From Bradyrhizobium sp. (lineage in GTDB: Bacteria; Pseudomonadota; Alphaproteobacteria; Rhizobiales; Xanthobacteraceae), in contig NZ_JADGRI010000014.1 in assembly GCF_017881085.1 (NCBI RefSeq), positions 1-32,359 on the forward strand: a stretch of DNA of 32,359 bases. The letters are read 5' to 3'. The notes under the pieces were generated by a model. The model made no database searches. It was not told where the DNA came from and saw nothing but the letters and a program-made list of their open reading frames with translations. Made by a program: the position numbers and the translations under genes. Shown piece after piece: positions 8,923 through 17,830 of this stretch. Every line of letters starts with the position of its first letter. Position 1 is the first letter of the stretch.

Positions 8923-10521
8923 TCAGGCGGATCCCTCCAGCGCGCGCCGCAGCCGGCGGATGATGACGCCGCGGGCGCGGTCATCGGCTGCGGCCCCTAT
9001 CTGATCGTTGATGTCGAGCACCAGTTTCGACATCTCATTGTGCCAGTCGAGATGCGTTACCGCTTCGGGCGCAAGCCGGCGGCGGTGCGCGACATCCATG
9101 AGCGTGGGCGCGGGCGTCGAAAGCTCGTAAATGTCGTCCAGCAGCGGCTGAAACAGTTTCGCCGCCGGAATGACCCGCCCGGCGAGGCGCTCGGCCAGAG
9201 CTGCGATCGCGGCCTCTTCGCCGTGAACGAGGAATACGCCTTTTTCAATCGGGCGGCGCGCGGCGACCCATCCCGCGATTTCATTGCCATCGGCATGGCC
9301 TGAATATTCGTCGATCATGCGGATGCGCGCGGCTACCTTGATCTCCTCGCCCTGGATACGAACGGCCTTGGCGCCATCCTGGAGAAATCGGCCGAGGGTG
9401 CCGTTGGCCTGATAGCCGACCAGCAGCACGGTGGCGCGGTCGTTCCACAGCCAGCGTTTGAGATGATGCCGGATGCGGCCGGCGTCGCACATGCCGCTGG
9501 CGGCGATGATGATGTGAAAGCCAGTCAGCTTGGCGATCGATTTGCTCTCGTCGACGGTCTCGGTGAACCGCAGATGCGGCGAGTCGAACAGGCGGTTGAC
9601 ATCGATATCCCGATCGAGGCTCGCGGCATGTTTGCGGAACACCTCGGTGGCGTGAATTGCCAGCGGCGAATCGAGAAAAATCGGCGCCGCCGGCACTTCA
9701 CCGCGCTCCATCAGGTCGACCAGATCGACGATCAGTTCCTGAGTGCGTTCGACCGCGAAGGCGGGGATGAGCAGGGCGCCCTTTGAGCTAGCGGCGTCGC
9801 GGACCTCGGCGGCGAGATGCTGACGGCGTTCTTCCGGCGTGGTTATCGCGCGAATCCGGTCGCCATAGGTCGATTCCGAAATCACGTAGTCGAAGCCCGC
9901 CGGTGCCTTCGGGTCGGGCTCGAGCAGTTTGGCGTCGGGGCCGACATCGCCCGACGCGAGCAGTCGCAGCGGCTTGCCGGAAGAACCTTCGCCGTCGAAC
10001 TCGATTTCGATCGAGGCCGATCCGAGCAGGTGACCGGCGTTCCAGTAACGCGCGCGGACCCCCGGCATCACGTTGACCCAGGTCTCGTATTCGACCGGCT
10101 GGAATGACTGCAGCGAAGCAATCGCATCGGCCTGGGTGTAGATCGGGCTCACCTCGGACCGCCCACGCGCCGCATTGCGCCGGTTCAGCGCAACGACTTC
10201 CGATTCCTGGATGCTGCCGGCATCCGGCAGCATGTAGGAACAGAGGTCGATGGTTCCACGCGTCGCCAGAATCCTGCCACGGAAACCTTCGCGCACCAGC
10301 TTCGGCAGTAGCCCGCTATGGTCGATATGGGCATGCGTCAGCAGCACGCGATCGACCTCGGCGGGCCGGAACGGGAAGGCGTGATAGTTGAGCTCCTTCA
10401 GGGTCTTTTGCCCCTGGAACAGGCCGCAATCGATCAGGAAACGCCCGGACGGCGTTCCGACGAGGTAACACGAACCCGTCACCGTGTGCGCCGCGCCGCA
10501 AAATCGAACCGTCACGCTCAT
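8923..10521 (-). CDS. MBL-fold beta-CASP metallo-hydrolase (putative RNase / RNA-processing exonuclease family)
   Basis: [21 protein letters not shown]...LLTHAHIDHSGLLPKL...NAGHLLGSASIEIEF...PAFAVERTQELIVDL...ASGMCDAGRIRHHLKRWL...VHGEEAAIAAL. True start is the ATG at 10521, overlapping the prs-like stop by 4 nt. The ORF track extension to 11172 is antisense-like read-through in another frame of the prs-like gene. Confidence 0.9.
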   Translation of the reverse strand: MSVTVRFCGAAHTVTGSCYLVGTPSGRFLIDCGLFQGQKTLKELNYHAFPFRPAEVDRVLLTHAHIDHSGLLPKLVREGFRGRILATRGTIDLCSYMLPDAGSIQESEVVALNRRNAARGRSEVSPIYTQADAIASLQSFQPVEYETWVNVMPGVRARYWNAGHLLGSASIEIEFDGEGSSGKPLRLLASGDVGPDAKLLEPDPKAPAGFDYVISESTYGDRIRAITTPEERRQHLAAEVRDAASSKGALLIPAFAVERTQELIVDLVDLMERGEVPAAPIFLDSPLAIHATEVFRKHAASLDRDIDVNRLFDSPHLRFTETVDESKSIAKLTGFHIIIAASGMCDAGRIRHHLKRWLWNDRATVLLVGYQANGTLGRFLQDGAKAVRIQGEEIKVAARIRMIDEYSGHADGNEIAGWVAARRPIEKGVFLVHGEEAAIAALAERLAGRVIPAAKLFQPLLDDIYELSTPAPTLMDVAHRRRLAPEAVTHLDWHNEMSKLVLDINDQIGAAADDRARGVIIRRLRRALEGSA

Positions 10522-11438
10522 GTTGTCGTCTCCGGAAAAGTTGCGCCGTTTATTTCGCCTTGCAGCGCTGCGGCGAAGATATCGTCGAGCGGGATCGCAT
10601 TGGTGGGATGCGGCACGCTGGATGTCGAGCGGATGGAACGAATGCCGGCCTTTGCAAAACCGACAGCCATGCCGGAGGGAAACAGCGCGTGGGTCACGAC
10701 GGCGTCCACCGCCGTGGCGCCTGCCGCGATCAGCGCCCTGGCGCAGGTCATCAGGGTGCCGCCGGAGGAGACGATATCGTCGACCAGCAGCACCGGCCGG
10801 CCCGCGATCAACGCGGCCTCCGCAAAGCTGATTTCGACGGAGCGATCGCCGCGGCGAATCTTCTGCGCAACGATATGCGCCAGCCCGAGTTGGCCGGCGA
10901 GATCGCTCACCCAGGGCCGCGACTCCGCGTCTGGACCGGCCACGATGGTTGCGGGATCGATCCCGGTCAGGCGCAGCGCGCCGGCAATCGCCGGCATCGC
11001 CGACAGGTTGTCGGCCTCGATGCCGGGAAAGACCGCCTTGATGTCGGTGGTGCGATGAAGATGGGCGTCGACCGTGATCACGCGGTCCACTATTCCCGCG
11101 ATCAGCCGGCCGACCGCCTTCTGGCTGATTGCTTCGCCTTCGCTGAAGGCTTTGTCCTGCCGCATGTAGCAAAGATAGGGCGCTACCAGTACCAAGCGCC
11201 TGGCGTCCGCCCGCCGCAACGCTTCGGCGGCGAACAGGAGGGCAATCAGCTTGTCATTCGGCTGATCGAGCGAGGCATAGATGATCGTGGTCGAGGCGGC
11301 ATTCCCGACCGTCACCCGGACTTCCCCGTCGGGAAACCGGTGCAAGGCTATTTCCTGCGAGCCAACGCCAAGTCGACCCGCCAGCCGCCGCGCATCGGCG
11401 ACACCGGATGGCAGGCACTGGATGGCGACCTTGTTCAT
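10518..11438 (-). CDS. Ribose-phosphate pyrophosphokinase (PRPP synthetase) family protein
   Basis: [30 protein letters not shown] (PRPP synthetase signature region), [26 protein letters not shown]-binding loop [21 protein letters not shown]. Confidence 0.92.
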   Translation of the reverse strand: MNKVAIQCLPSGVADARRLAGRLGVGSQEIALHRFPDGEVRVTVGNAASTTIIYASLDQPNDKLIALLFAAEALRRADARRLVLVAPYLCYMRQDKAFSEGEAISQKAVGRLIAGIVDRVITVDAHLHRTTDIKAVFPGIEADNLSAMPAIAGALRLTGIDPATIVAGPDAESRPWVSDLAGQLGLAHIVAQKIRRGDRSVEISFAEAALIAGRPVLLVDDIVSSGGTLMTCARALIAAGATAVDAVVTHALFPSGMAVGFAKAGIRSIRSTSSVPHPTNAIPLDDIFAAALQGEINGATFPETTT

Positions 11439-12967
11439 GGCGTGACCTGGCCGCGTTTTTCGATCGCATAGCCGGTATCGATCTTCGCTCCGGCTGCCGC
11501 AAGATCTTGTTCCGATTGATCAAAGGCATAAACCCGGTACAGCGGTTCGCCGCTTTCGACGCGGTCGCCGATCTTCTTGAACAGTCTTATGCCGGCTCCC
11601 TTGTCGAGGGGCGCGCCCGCCGTCCGCGCCAGCCGGTTCAACTGCAGACAATCGATACCCGCGACGACGCCATCGCTTCCGGCCTTCACATCGAAAGTCA
11701 TGTTGCCCAAATCGGTGCGGCAGCTCGCCGGCCCCTGCGCATCGATGATCCTTTGCATCTGCTTGAGCGCCGCCCCGCTATCGAGCAGCTCGCGGGCGCG
11801 GGCATAGCCCGTTCCGCCGCGCAGCTTCGGATCGTATTCCAGCAGATGCGCGGCGAGCCGCAGCGACTTTTCGCGCAGGTCCCTCGGCGCGGCGGGGTCG
11901 TTGGCCAGAACAGCCATCACGTCCTCGGCTTCGAGCACCGGACCGATACCGTTGCCGATCGGCTGGCGGCCGTCCGTAATGATCACCTCCACCGCGATGC
12001 CGAAGCGATCGCCGACGAACTCGAACAGCTTGCGCAGCCTCATGGCTTCCGTGCCATTGGTGAGCTTGGCGGTCGGGCCGACCGGCAGATCGATCAGCAG
12101 ATGGGTCGAACCGGCGGCGAGTTTCTTGGACATGATCGAGGCCACCATCTGCTCGCGCGTATCGAGGCTGAGCGGGCGCTCCACGGAGATCAGGATATCG
12201 TCGGCCGGCGACAGGTTGACGTGGCCGCCCCAGATCAAACAGCCATTGCAGGCCGCGACGATGGCCTTCATCTCGTCGACGCCGACGTTGACGCGCGCCA
12301 ATACTTCCATCGTGTCCGCGGTGCCGGCCGGAGACGTAATGGCCCGCGAAGAAGTCTTCGGGATGGTGAGCCCGTGCGCCGCAACGATCGGCACCACGAT
12401 CATCGACGTCCGATTCCCGGGGATTCCGCCGATGCAGTGCTTGTCGACGACGATCGGGTCGGCCCATTTCAGCTGCGTTCCCGCCTCGGCCATCGCGCGG
12501 GTGAGGGCGATCAGCTCGTCGCTCGTCATGAAACTGGCGGAGCTAATCAGGAAGGCGGCAATCTCCATGTCGGAGTACCGGTAGTGGGTAAGATCGTTGA
12601 CGATGGCAGTGATCTCCCGAGCGCTCAGGGTCTGGCCGCGGATTTTGGCGCGTACCGCTTCGAGACTCTCCGGGGGCGTCGCCGGCGTGACCGTCACGAG
12701 GTGACCGGCAGGTTCGGCGAAGCGCCGGAATGCCGGTTCGGAAAGGCCGATTTCGTGGGGCCCCACCAGGGCGTCGTCATCCGTGATGAGAAGGGTGGCG
12801 AGCAGCACCTTTGAATCCCGGCGGAGTTCGACCCGGCTGAATCCTCGAAAGATCTCCGCGCGGAGCGCCTTCGACTGCCGCGAAATGACCACGACGTTCT
12901 CGCGTCCGGTATCGAGATTGACGCTTCGAATTTGGAGTTGCGGACGGAATGTGTCGACGGAGTTCAT
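11435..12967 (-). CDS. Thymidine phosphorylase family protein, AMP-phosphorylase-like
   Basis: [55 protein letters not shown]...[24 protein letters not shown]...[24 protein letters not shown] is the pyrimidine/AMP phosphorylase signature region. ATG at 12967 preferred over the ORF-track TTG at 13036. Confidence 0.88.
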   Translation of the reverse strand: MNSVDTFRPQLQIRSVNLDTGRENVVVISRQSKALRAEIFRGFSRVELRRDSKVLLATLLITDDDALVGPHEIGLSEPAFRRFAEPAGHLVTVTPATPPESLEAVRAKIRGQTLSAREITAIVNDLTHYRYSDMEIAAFLISSASFMTSDELIALTRAMAEAGTQLKWADPIVVDKHCIGGIPGNRTSMIVVPIVAAHGLTIPKTSSRAITSPAGTADTMEVLARVNVGVDEMKAIVAACNGCLIWGGHVNLSPADDILISVERPLSLDTREQMVASIMSKKLAAGSTHLLIDLPVGPTAKLTNGTEAMRLRKLFEFVGDRFGIAVEVIITDGRQPIGNGIGPVLEAEDVMAVLANDPAAPRDLREKSLRLAAHLLEYDPKLRGGTGYARARELLDSGAALKQMQRIIDAQGPASCRTDLGNMTFDVKAGSDGVVAGIDCLQLNRLARTAGAPLDKGAGIRLFKKIGDRVESGEPLYRVYAFDQSEQDLAAAGAKIDTGYAIEKRGQVTP

Positions 12968-13027
12968 TGGCCAAGCCGGCGGCTGAGGGACATTGAACCC
13001 TCTTAGGAGGTTCTCGCGCCGGCTCCC

Positions 13028-13041
13028 TTGACCCAAATCAT
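13028..13041 (-). promoter_or_regulatory. Putative FixK/FNR-type binding site upstream of the phosphorylase-prs-MBL unit
   Basis: Plus strand TTGACCCAAATCAT (minus ATGATTTGGGTCAA) against FNR/FixK consensus TTGAT-N4-ATCAA (8/10). The centre is about 68 nt from the start codon. Confidence 0.4.
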
Positions 13042-13125
13042 GATTTTGGCCTCTAGCCCGCGCCGAGGCGATGAAATATCGGCGAGCTGGAGCTGGAGGC
13101 AGACGCAGGGGCCGGGACGCGACCG

Positions 13126-13296
13126 CTACTCTCGCGCGTCGGCATCGCGGTTGAACACGGCGGCCATCAAACCGAGAAGGTATTTCTTCGTGAGGTTATC
13201 GGATTTTGCCAGCGACGCGACAGCGCGCTGCTCGTCGAGCGCGTCGGAGACGATACCGATGTAGTTCTTTTTCAATTCCCGCTGCTGCGCTGGCAT
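13126..13296 (-). CDS. Small uncharacterised protein, 56 aa (missed by 60-aa ORF cutoff)
   Basis: Translates as [56 protein letters not shown]. Composition is balanced, unlike the Arg/Pro-rich shadow ORFs. Confidence 0.6.
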   Translation of the reverse strand: MPAQQRELKKNYIGIVSDALDEQRAVASLAKSDNLTKKYLLGLMAAVFNRDADARE

Positions 13297-13561
13297 GTTG
13301 GCAAACTCGAGGGGCCGCCGATCGAGCCACCTTGTTGGGTCAATCCGGAATCGAAGGTTAATTTTTCATACCGTAGAAACACCGGCGCGGCGGAATGTGG
13401 GCCTTCGTGAGGGCCATGCGCGCCGACCGGAAATACCGACCCTGGCCTTAACCGACCGTTCAGCGCGTCTATGAACACCGCGGCAACCAATCCAACCTAG
13501 ATTGCGCCCTTTAGCGTCGGCACGGGGTGCATCCCGAGGCAAGCGTAAACGGGAGTTTTGA

Positions 13562-13726
13562 ATGCGGCAGCTGTTTTCAAGATTCCTGGCCGATCAATCC
13601 GGCGCGACGGCCATCGAGTATTGCCTGATCGCGGTCGGGCTGAGCATCGTGATCATCACTGCCGTCAATGGCATCGGATCCACCCTCAACACGAGGTTCA
13701 CCTCCGTGAATTCGTCGCTGAAATAG
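13562..13726 (+). CDS. Flp/Fap type IVb pilin component, 54 aa (missed by 60-aa ORF cutoff)
   Basis: MRQLFSRFLADQSGATAIEYCLIAVGLSIVIITAVNGIGSTLNTRFTSVNSSLK*: GATAIEY prepilin processing motif followed by a hydrophobic segment. Confidence 0.9.
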   Translation: MRQLFSRFLADQSGATAIEYCLIAVGLSIVIITAVNGIGSTLNTRFTSVNSSLK

Positions 13727-13749
13727 CGCCGGGTGGGAAGAGGTCGTGG

Positions 13750-13986
13750 TCATCGCGCCCGGCCATCGCCGTTCAGCGCCCGCATCACTCCGATCCGCGC
13801 GAACATCAGCCAGCCGCCGCCGGTCTCCGCGGCGTTGATCAGGTTTTCGACCGCGATCTGCCAGCGCTCTTGTTGCTGGACGTGTTCCGGCATTTCCATG
13901 ATGTAGTCGGCGGCTTGCTGCAGCGTCACAAGCCTGCGGCCCCCGCGCAAGCGTATCGGGTCATCGAACGGCGTCGACCACGGCAT
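13750..13986 (-). CDS. Conserved-type small hypothetical protein (78 aa)
   Basis: MPWSTPFDDPIRLRGGRRLVTLQQAADYIMEMPEHVQQQERWQIAVENLINAAETGGGWLMFARIGVMRALNGDGRAR; ATG start, plausible composition, resembles a rhizobial hypothetical family from memory. Confidence 0.7.
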   Translation of the reverse strand: MPWSTPFDDPIRLRGGRRLVTLQQAADYIMEMPEHVQQQERWQIAVENLINAAETGGGWLMFARIGVMRALNGDGRAR

Positions 13987-14034
13987 CTCACGCTTCGCCC
14001 ATGATGTGCGCGCGCCGCCGCAACGGCTGCTGCA

Positions 14035-14994
14035 CTATCCGGCCTTCTTCGAGCGGGCCGCCGGCGTGCGCGCCGGCTTTTCCGCCTTCTTCGACTCCTG
14101 AACCCTTGGCTCTTCCTTGGCGCGCTTGCCGCTGATCGGCAGCAGCATCTCGCGCTGGCCGGAAGCGGCCTTGCGCGGCTTCTTGCCTCTTGTCTTGGCG
14201 GCAGGCGGGGCCTGCCGCTCGCTGGCGAGGCTCTTCTTCAGCGCGTCCATCAGATTGATGACATTGCCGGCGGTCTTCGGCGCGGCTTTCGCGGTCAGGC
14301 GAACGCCGCTGCGTTTCCTGTTGATGAGATCGATCAGCGCGGATTCATAGTGATCCTCGAACTTTTCGGGCTCGAATGCGCCGGATTTCTTCTCGACGAT
14401 ATGCTTGGCGAGATCCAGCATATCCTTGGTGACCTTCACGTCCTGAATGTCGTCGAAATAATCCTTCTCGCTGCGTACCTCGTAGGGGTAGCGCAACAGC
14501 GTTCCCATCAGGCCCTTGCCGAGCGGATCCAGCGCGATGATGTGCTCGCGGTTAGTCAGCACCACGCGGCCGATCGCGACCTTGTTCATGCTGCGGATGG
14601 TTTCGCGGATCACCGCGAAGGCGTCATGGCCGACCTTGCCGTCGGGCACGAGATAATAGGGGCGGATCAGATAGCGGCTGTCGATGTCGGTCCTGGGTAC
14701 GAACTCGTCGATCTCGATGGTGTGCGTCGATTCCAGCGCGATATCGTCGAGTTCGTCCTTCGACACCTCGATATAGGTGTCGGTATCGACCTTGTAGCCC
14801 TTCACGATGTCATCGGAAGCGACTTCCTCCCCGGTGTCGGCATCGACCTTGGCGTATTTGATGCGGTGGCCGGTCTTGCGGTTGATCTGGTTGAAGCTGA
14901 CCTTTTCGCTGTCCGACGTCGCCGGGTAAAGGGCAACCGGGCAGGTCACGAGCGAAAGGCGCAGGAAGCCTTTCCAGTTGGCGCGGGGGGCCAT
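14035..14994 (-). CDS. ku: Ku protein (bacterial non-homologous end joining)
   Basis: MAPRANWKGFLRLSLVTCPVALYPATSDSEKVSFNQINRKTGHRIKYAKVDADTGEEV...YLIRPYYLVPDGKVGHDAFAVIRETI with a Lys/Arg/Ala-rich C-terminal tail. Start moved from 15054 to the ATG at 14994. Confidence 0.95.
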   Translation of the reverse strand: MAPRANWKGFLRLSLVTCPVALYPATSDSEKVSFNQINRKTGHRIKYAKVDADTGEEVASDDIVKGYKVDTDTYIEVSKDELDDIALESTHTIEIDEFVPRTDIDSRYLIRPYYLVPDGKVGHDAFAVIRETIRSMNKVAIGRVVLTNREHIIALDPLGKGLMGTLLRYPYEVRSEKDYFDDIQDVKVTKDMLDLAKHIVEKKSGAFEPEKFEDHYESALIDLINRKRSGVRLTAKAAPKTAGNVINLMDALKKSLASERQAPPAAKTRGKKPRKAASGQREMLLPISGKRAKEEPRVQESKKAEKPARTPAARSKKAG

Positions 14995-15179
14995 GGGATA
15001 CTCCAAAACGCAACAGACGACCCGCAAGGATACCACCGAGGGACCGGCTTTCAAAGCGACGAGGCAGGGAAACTCGCGACGGAGTTAACCCTGGCTGGAA
15101 CGGGTGAGGGACGAGGCAGACCGGCGCCGCAGCAGCTCCCGGGTCGGCGCGTTCGGGGAACCGCAGGCCGCCGAAACCC

Positions 15180-15204
15180 GGAACATCGCCGGAGATCACG
15201 CGTT
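15180..15204 (+). promoter_or_regulatory. EcfG (general stress sigma factor)-type promoter
   Basis: GGAAC (15180-15184), N16, CGTT (15201-15204): exact match to the alphaproteobacterial GGAAC-N16/17-CGTT consensus, 61 nt upstream of the small CDS at 15266. Confidence 0.65.
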
Positions 15205-15265
15205 GCAATCGGTATGTAACGCCGAAAGGACTGCGTTCTCCGGCGACGATTCAAGGAACGGCACC

Positions 15266-15418
15266 ATGGCAACCAGACGGCATCAGCAGATCATCGAAAC
15301 CCCGACCGAAGCTCGCCAGGCCGAGCCGGGGCCGTCGGTACTTGCGCTACTCGCGATCTCTACCGGGCTGGCCATACTCATCCTCGGCGTCGTCTGGTTC
15401 GTGTTCTTCCGGACTTAA
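15266..15418 (+). CDS. Small single-pass membrane protein (50 aa)
   Basis: MATRRHQQIIETPTEARQAEPGPSVLALLAISTGLAILILGVVWFVFFRT*; AAGGAA 8-10 nt upstream of ATG; one C-terminal transmembrane helix. The ORF-track start at 15104 is too early. Confidence 0.75.
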   Translation: MATRRHQQIIETPTEARQAEPGPSVLALLAISTGLAILILGVVWFVFFRT

Positions 15419-15553
15419 CGAGGCAGGCAAGGCTGATCGCGGCAAGGCGGGCACAGCCAACTGGAAAAAGCTGCGGCAGAACGGTTGGCGGATTGATGGC
15501 GGACATCGATTGTATTAGGACCCCGCCATGCCCGCCGGGAATGCAGCCGCCCC

Positions 15554-16225
15554 ATGAGCCTGACTTACGTCATTCCCGACATCCACGGCCGCTACGATCT
15601 GCTCAGCGCTGCACTTGCCGAGATAACCGAGCGTCCGGGCGGCGAGGCGGGCGCGATCGTCACCATCGGCGACTACGTTGACAAAGGCCCGGACAGCAAA
15701 GGGGTCATTGAGCGACTGCTGGCAGGCGTCGACGCGGGCTGGAATTTGGTGACGCTGAAGGGCAACCACGACGCCCTGATGGTTGAGGCGCTACGCGATC
15801 CTTCGAAAATGGCGGCGTGGCTGGGGAAGGGCGGGGACGCAGCGCTGGCCTCTTACGGCGGCGAGCCGGCCGCGGTGCCGCCTGCCCATATCGACTGGCT
15901 CGAGCGACTGCGGCTGCTGCATGTCGACGCCCATCGCGTCTACGTTCACGCCGGCGTCGATCCCGGCATTCCCCTCGGTCAGCAGAGCGAAGCGACACTG
16001 CTGTGCAAACGCTATCCGAAAGAATTTTCTGCCGGCTTCGGTACGCTGCACGTCGTCCATGGGCACGACAATCACCCCGAAGGCCCGCTGCTGTACGAAG
16101 GTCGCACCAATCTGGACACGCTCGCGTGGCGAACGGGACGGCTGACGGTCGGGGTTTTCGATGATGACAGACCGGGCGGGCCGATCGATTTTATCGTGGT
16201 CATGGGAGCGCCGGCTGGACGTTGA
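15554..16225 (+). CDS. Metallophosphoesterase (serine/threonine phosphatase / Ap4A-hydrolase-like)
   Basis: YVIPDIHGRYDLL...VTIGDYVDKGPDSKGVIERL...LKGNHDALM...VHGHDNHPEGP: complete calcineurin-like motif set. Confidence 0.92.
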   Translation: MSLTYVIPDIHGRYDLLSAALAEITERPGGEAGAIVTIGDYVDKGPDSKGVIERLLAGVDAGWNLVTLKGNHDALMVEALRDPSKMAAWLGKGGDAALASYGGEPAAVPPAHIDWLERLRLLHVDAHRVYVHAGVDPGIPLGQQSEATLLCKRYPKEFSAGFGTLHVVHGHDNHPEGPLLYEGRTNLDTLAWRTGRLTVGVFDDDRPGGPIDFIVVMGAPAGR

Positions 16226-16492
16226 CGCGCCGGCGGAGGGACCGCTTTTGGGTATGGCTCGCAACAAGCTCAGGTCATTCTGCCGCCATCTCCCGTGGCA
16301 ATTGACGAATAATCGTCGGCTGCCGGGAGCAGCGCCTGGTTGGAGCTCTACAGCGAGCATAACCGGGCCTAAGAACCAGTTGATGGTTGAAATCGCCGCG
16401 GATCGGTCTCGGAAATTTAACCTTTGTTAACTAAGTTGGAGTGACCTGAGCAAGATTGCGCCGATGGCTGCGGCTTGGACCGGACATACCCG

Positions 16493-16915
16493 ATGTTTCA
16501 GCTTTTTCTGCGGGCGCGCGCCCATAATTATTTCAAGCCCTTCCTTCGCGGTCATGAGTTTAAGGCCCGCTCCGCCGACCGCGACGCCGAGACCGACAGG
16601 TCGCGCGTCAACTCCATTCTGGAGGTCATCGAAAACGCACTCCATGCCGCTGAGCAGGAACAGTCAGGGCTCAAACGGCGGGTCGAAGACGTGCTGGCGC
16701 GCGCCGCCGTCACGTTAGGAGATGGTACTGACGAATATTTGGAGCGCGAACCGCTCGATAGCCACCATCAAGACTTGTTCAGCGCCGAGATTTCAAATGG
16801 CCAGCGCCGCCTCACGGAACTCGCCACCACGATCACGCATTTCAAGTTCCTGAAGGCAGCAACGCTGAGCAGGTTTCCGGACTACAAGCCAACTGCACCG
16901 AACAACCAAATCTAA
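16493..16915 (+). CDS. Hypothetical protein (about 140 aa)
   Basis: MFQLFLRARAHNYFKPFLRGHEFKARSADRDAETDRSRVNSILEVIENALHAAEQEQSGLKRRVEDVLARAAVTLGDG...; plausible composition. Start could be 16475 or 16493. Confidence 0.65.
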   Translation: MFQLFLRARAHNYFKPFLRGHEFKARSADRDAETDRSRVNSILEVIENALHAAEQEQSGLKRRVEDVLARAAVTLGDGTDEYLEREPLDSHHQDLFSAEISNGQRRLTELATTITHFKFLKAATLSRFPDYKPTAPNNQI

Positions 16916-17133
16916 ACGGACGAAATATCCGTTACGTCTTCTCAATTCAGCTGCGGTCCCACTTCCGTCACGGCATCGAGCTCGCTTATGTAGCGTCGTC
17001 GGCCAAGCTTATCTTTAACAAACAACAATCAGTGTGGAACCCGTGCAAGCTCACTGCGCCTTGACCGAGATCATCGTGCTGGCACTTGGTCGGGGCTGAA
17101 CGTGGCCTTCGTCGCGCGACGGAAAATCATAGG

Positions 17134-17487
17134 TTAGCCGGAGCGCCTGACTTGGGTCTGCAACACGATCTCTGCCAGCTGACCGATGCCGATACCGCAC
17201 ATGCCGCCCGCCGCTTTGACCAGCGCATCGAGCAGGCGGGCATGACGGTCGGGAGTCAGCAGCTGCAGAGCCTCCAGCCCAAATGCGCTGATCAATATGA
17301 TGGCCGCAACCAGAAGAACGCGCCTGGGGTTGGCCAGACCGAACGCCAACCCGACAACGGCAAATGCGGCGAAATGTTCTAACTGCGCGCCTGCGATGAC
17401 CGGACGGTCATCGATTGGAGACAACGTCGCGTATGCGATGAAGGCGAGAGCAAGCCAGCCTGCAATAGTGGAGATCCTTTGAACCAT
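17134..17487 (-). CDS. VanZ-like membrane protein (117 aa)
   Basis: MVQRISTIAGWLALAFIAYATLSPIDDRPVIAGAQLEHFAAFAVVGLAFGLANPRRVLLVAAIILISAFGLEALQLLTPDRHARLLDALVKAAGGMCGIGIGQ: VanZ pattern (TLSP, EHF, E-x-xQ, R-x..D). The upstream 127 aa of the ORF track look non-coding. Confidence 0.75.
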   Translation of the reverse strand: MVQRISTIAGWLALAFIAYATLSPIDDRPVIAGAQLEHFAAFAVVGLAFGLANPRRVLLVAAIILISAFGLEALQLLTPDRHARLLDALVKAAGGMCGIGIGQLAEIVLQTQVRRSG

Positions 17488-17746
17488 CGCCGGTAGATAG
17501 GCCACAAAGCTTCTGATCTCAACCTGTTCGACGTCGCGTAAAGTGGCTCTAGGGAGTGATTGGTTGAAGATCGTTAACCTCGGGGGTGCTCGCCCGAATG
17601 CGGTGGCTCCGTGGCCTCGAACCGAGTCGCGGGCATGCCGGTGCGGCCATTTGGGGCTTCCGATCCGGCATGGTAGGCGTGTAAGGCGCGGTGCGGGGTA
17701 CCCGGAGACGGGGGCAAATATGCTCATGACGAAAAAGTAACATTGC

Positions 17747-17773
17747 GTTTGTGCCCCGTTCATGGCCCGTTCA
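17747..17773 (+). promoter_or_regulatory. Putative OmpR/PhoP-family operator: three direct repeats GTT(T/C)(G/A) at exact 11-bp spacing
   Basis: GTTTG (17747), GTTCA (17758), GTTCA (17769), within cGTTTGtgccccGTTCAtggcccGTTCA, 58 nt upstream of the regulator start. Confidence 0.5.
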
Positions 17774-17830
17774 CGCCCGCAAGGCTCAACTTGAAGGTGG
17801 AATTCGTGGAGCTCACATGCGGAGGCCAGC

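Noticed and set aside
10522-11172. N-terminal extension of the MBL ORF in the track
   Set aside because: Arg/Gly-rich out-of-frame reading of the prs-like gene; the conserved MBL N-terminus begins at the ATG at 10521.
13558-14004. 148-aa plus-strand ORF overlapping the Flp pilin
   Set aside because: Wrong frame: the pilin in the neighbouring frame is clearly real and the 148-aa translation is His/Arg-rich.
16417-16430. CtrA-like TTAA-N6-TTAA upstream of the 16493 hypothetical gene
   Set aside because: CtrA consensus is TTAA-N7-TTAA; the spacing here is one base short, so it was not called.
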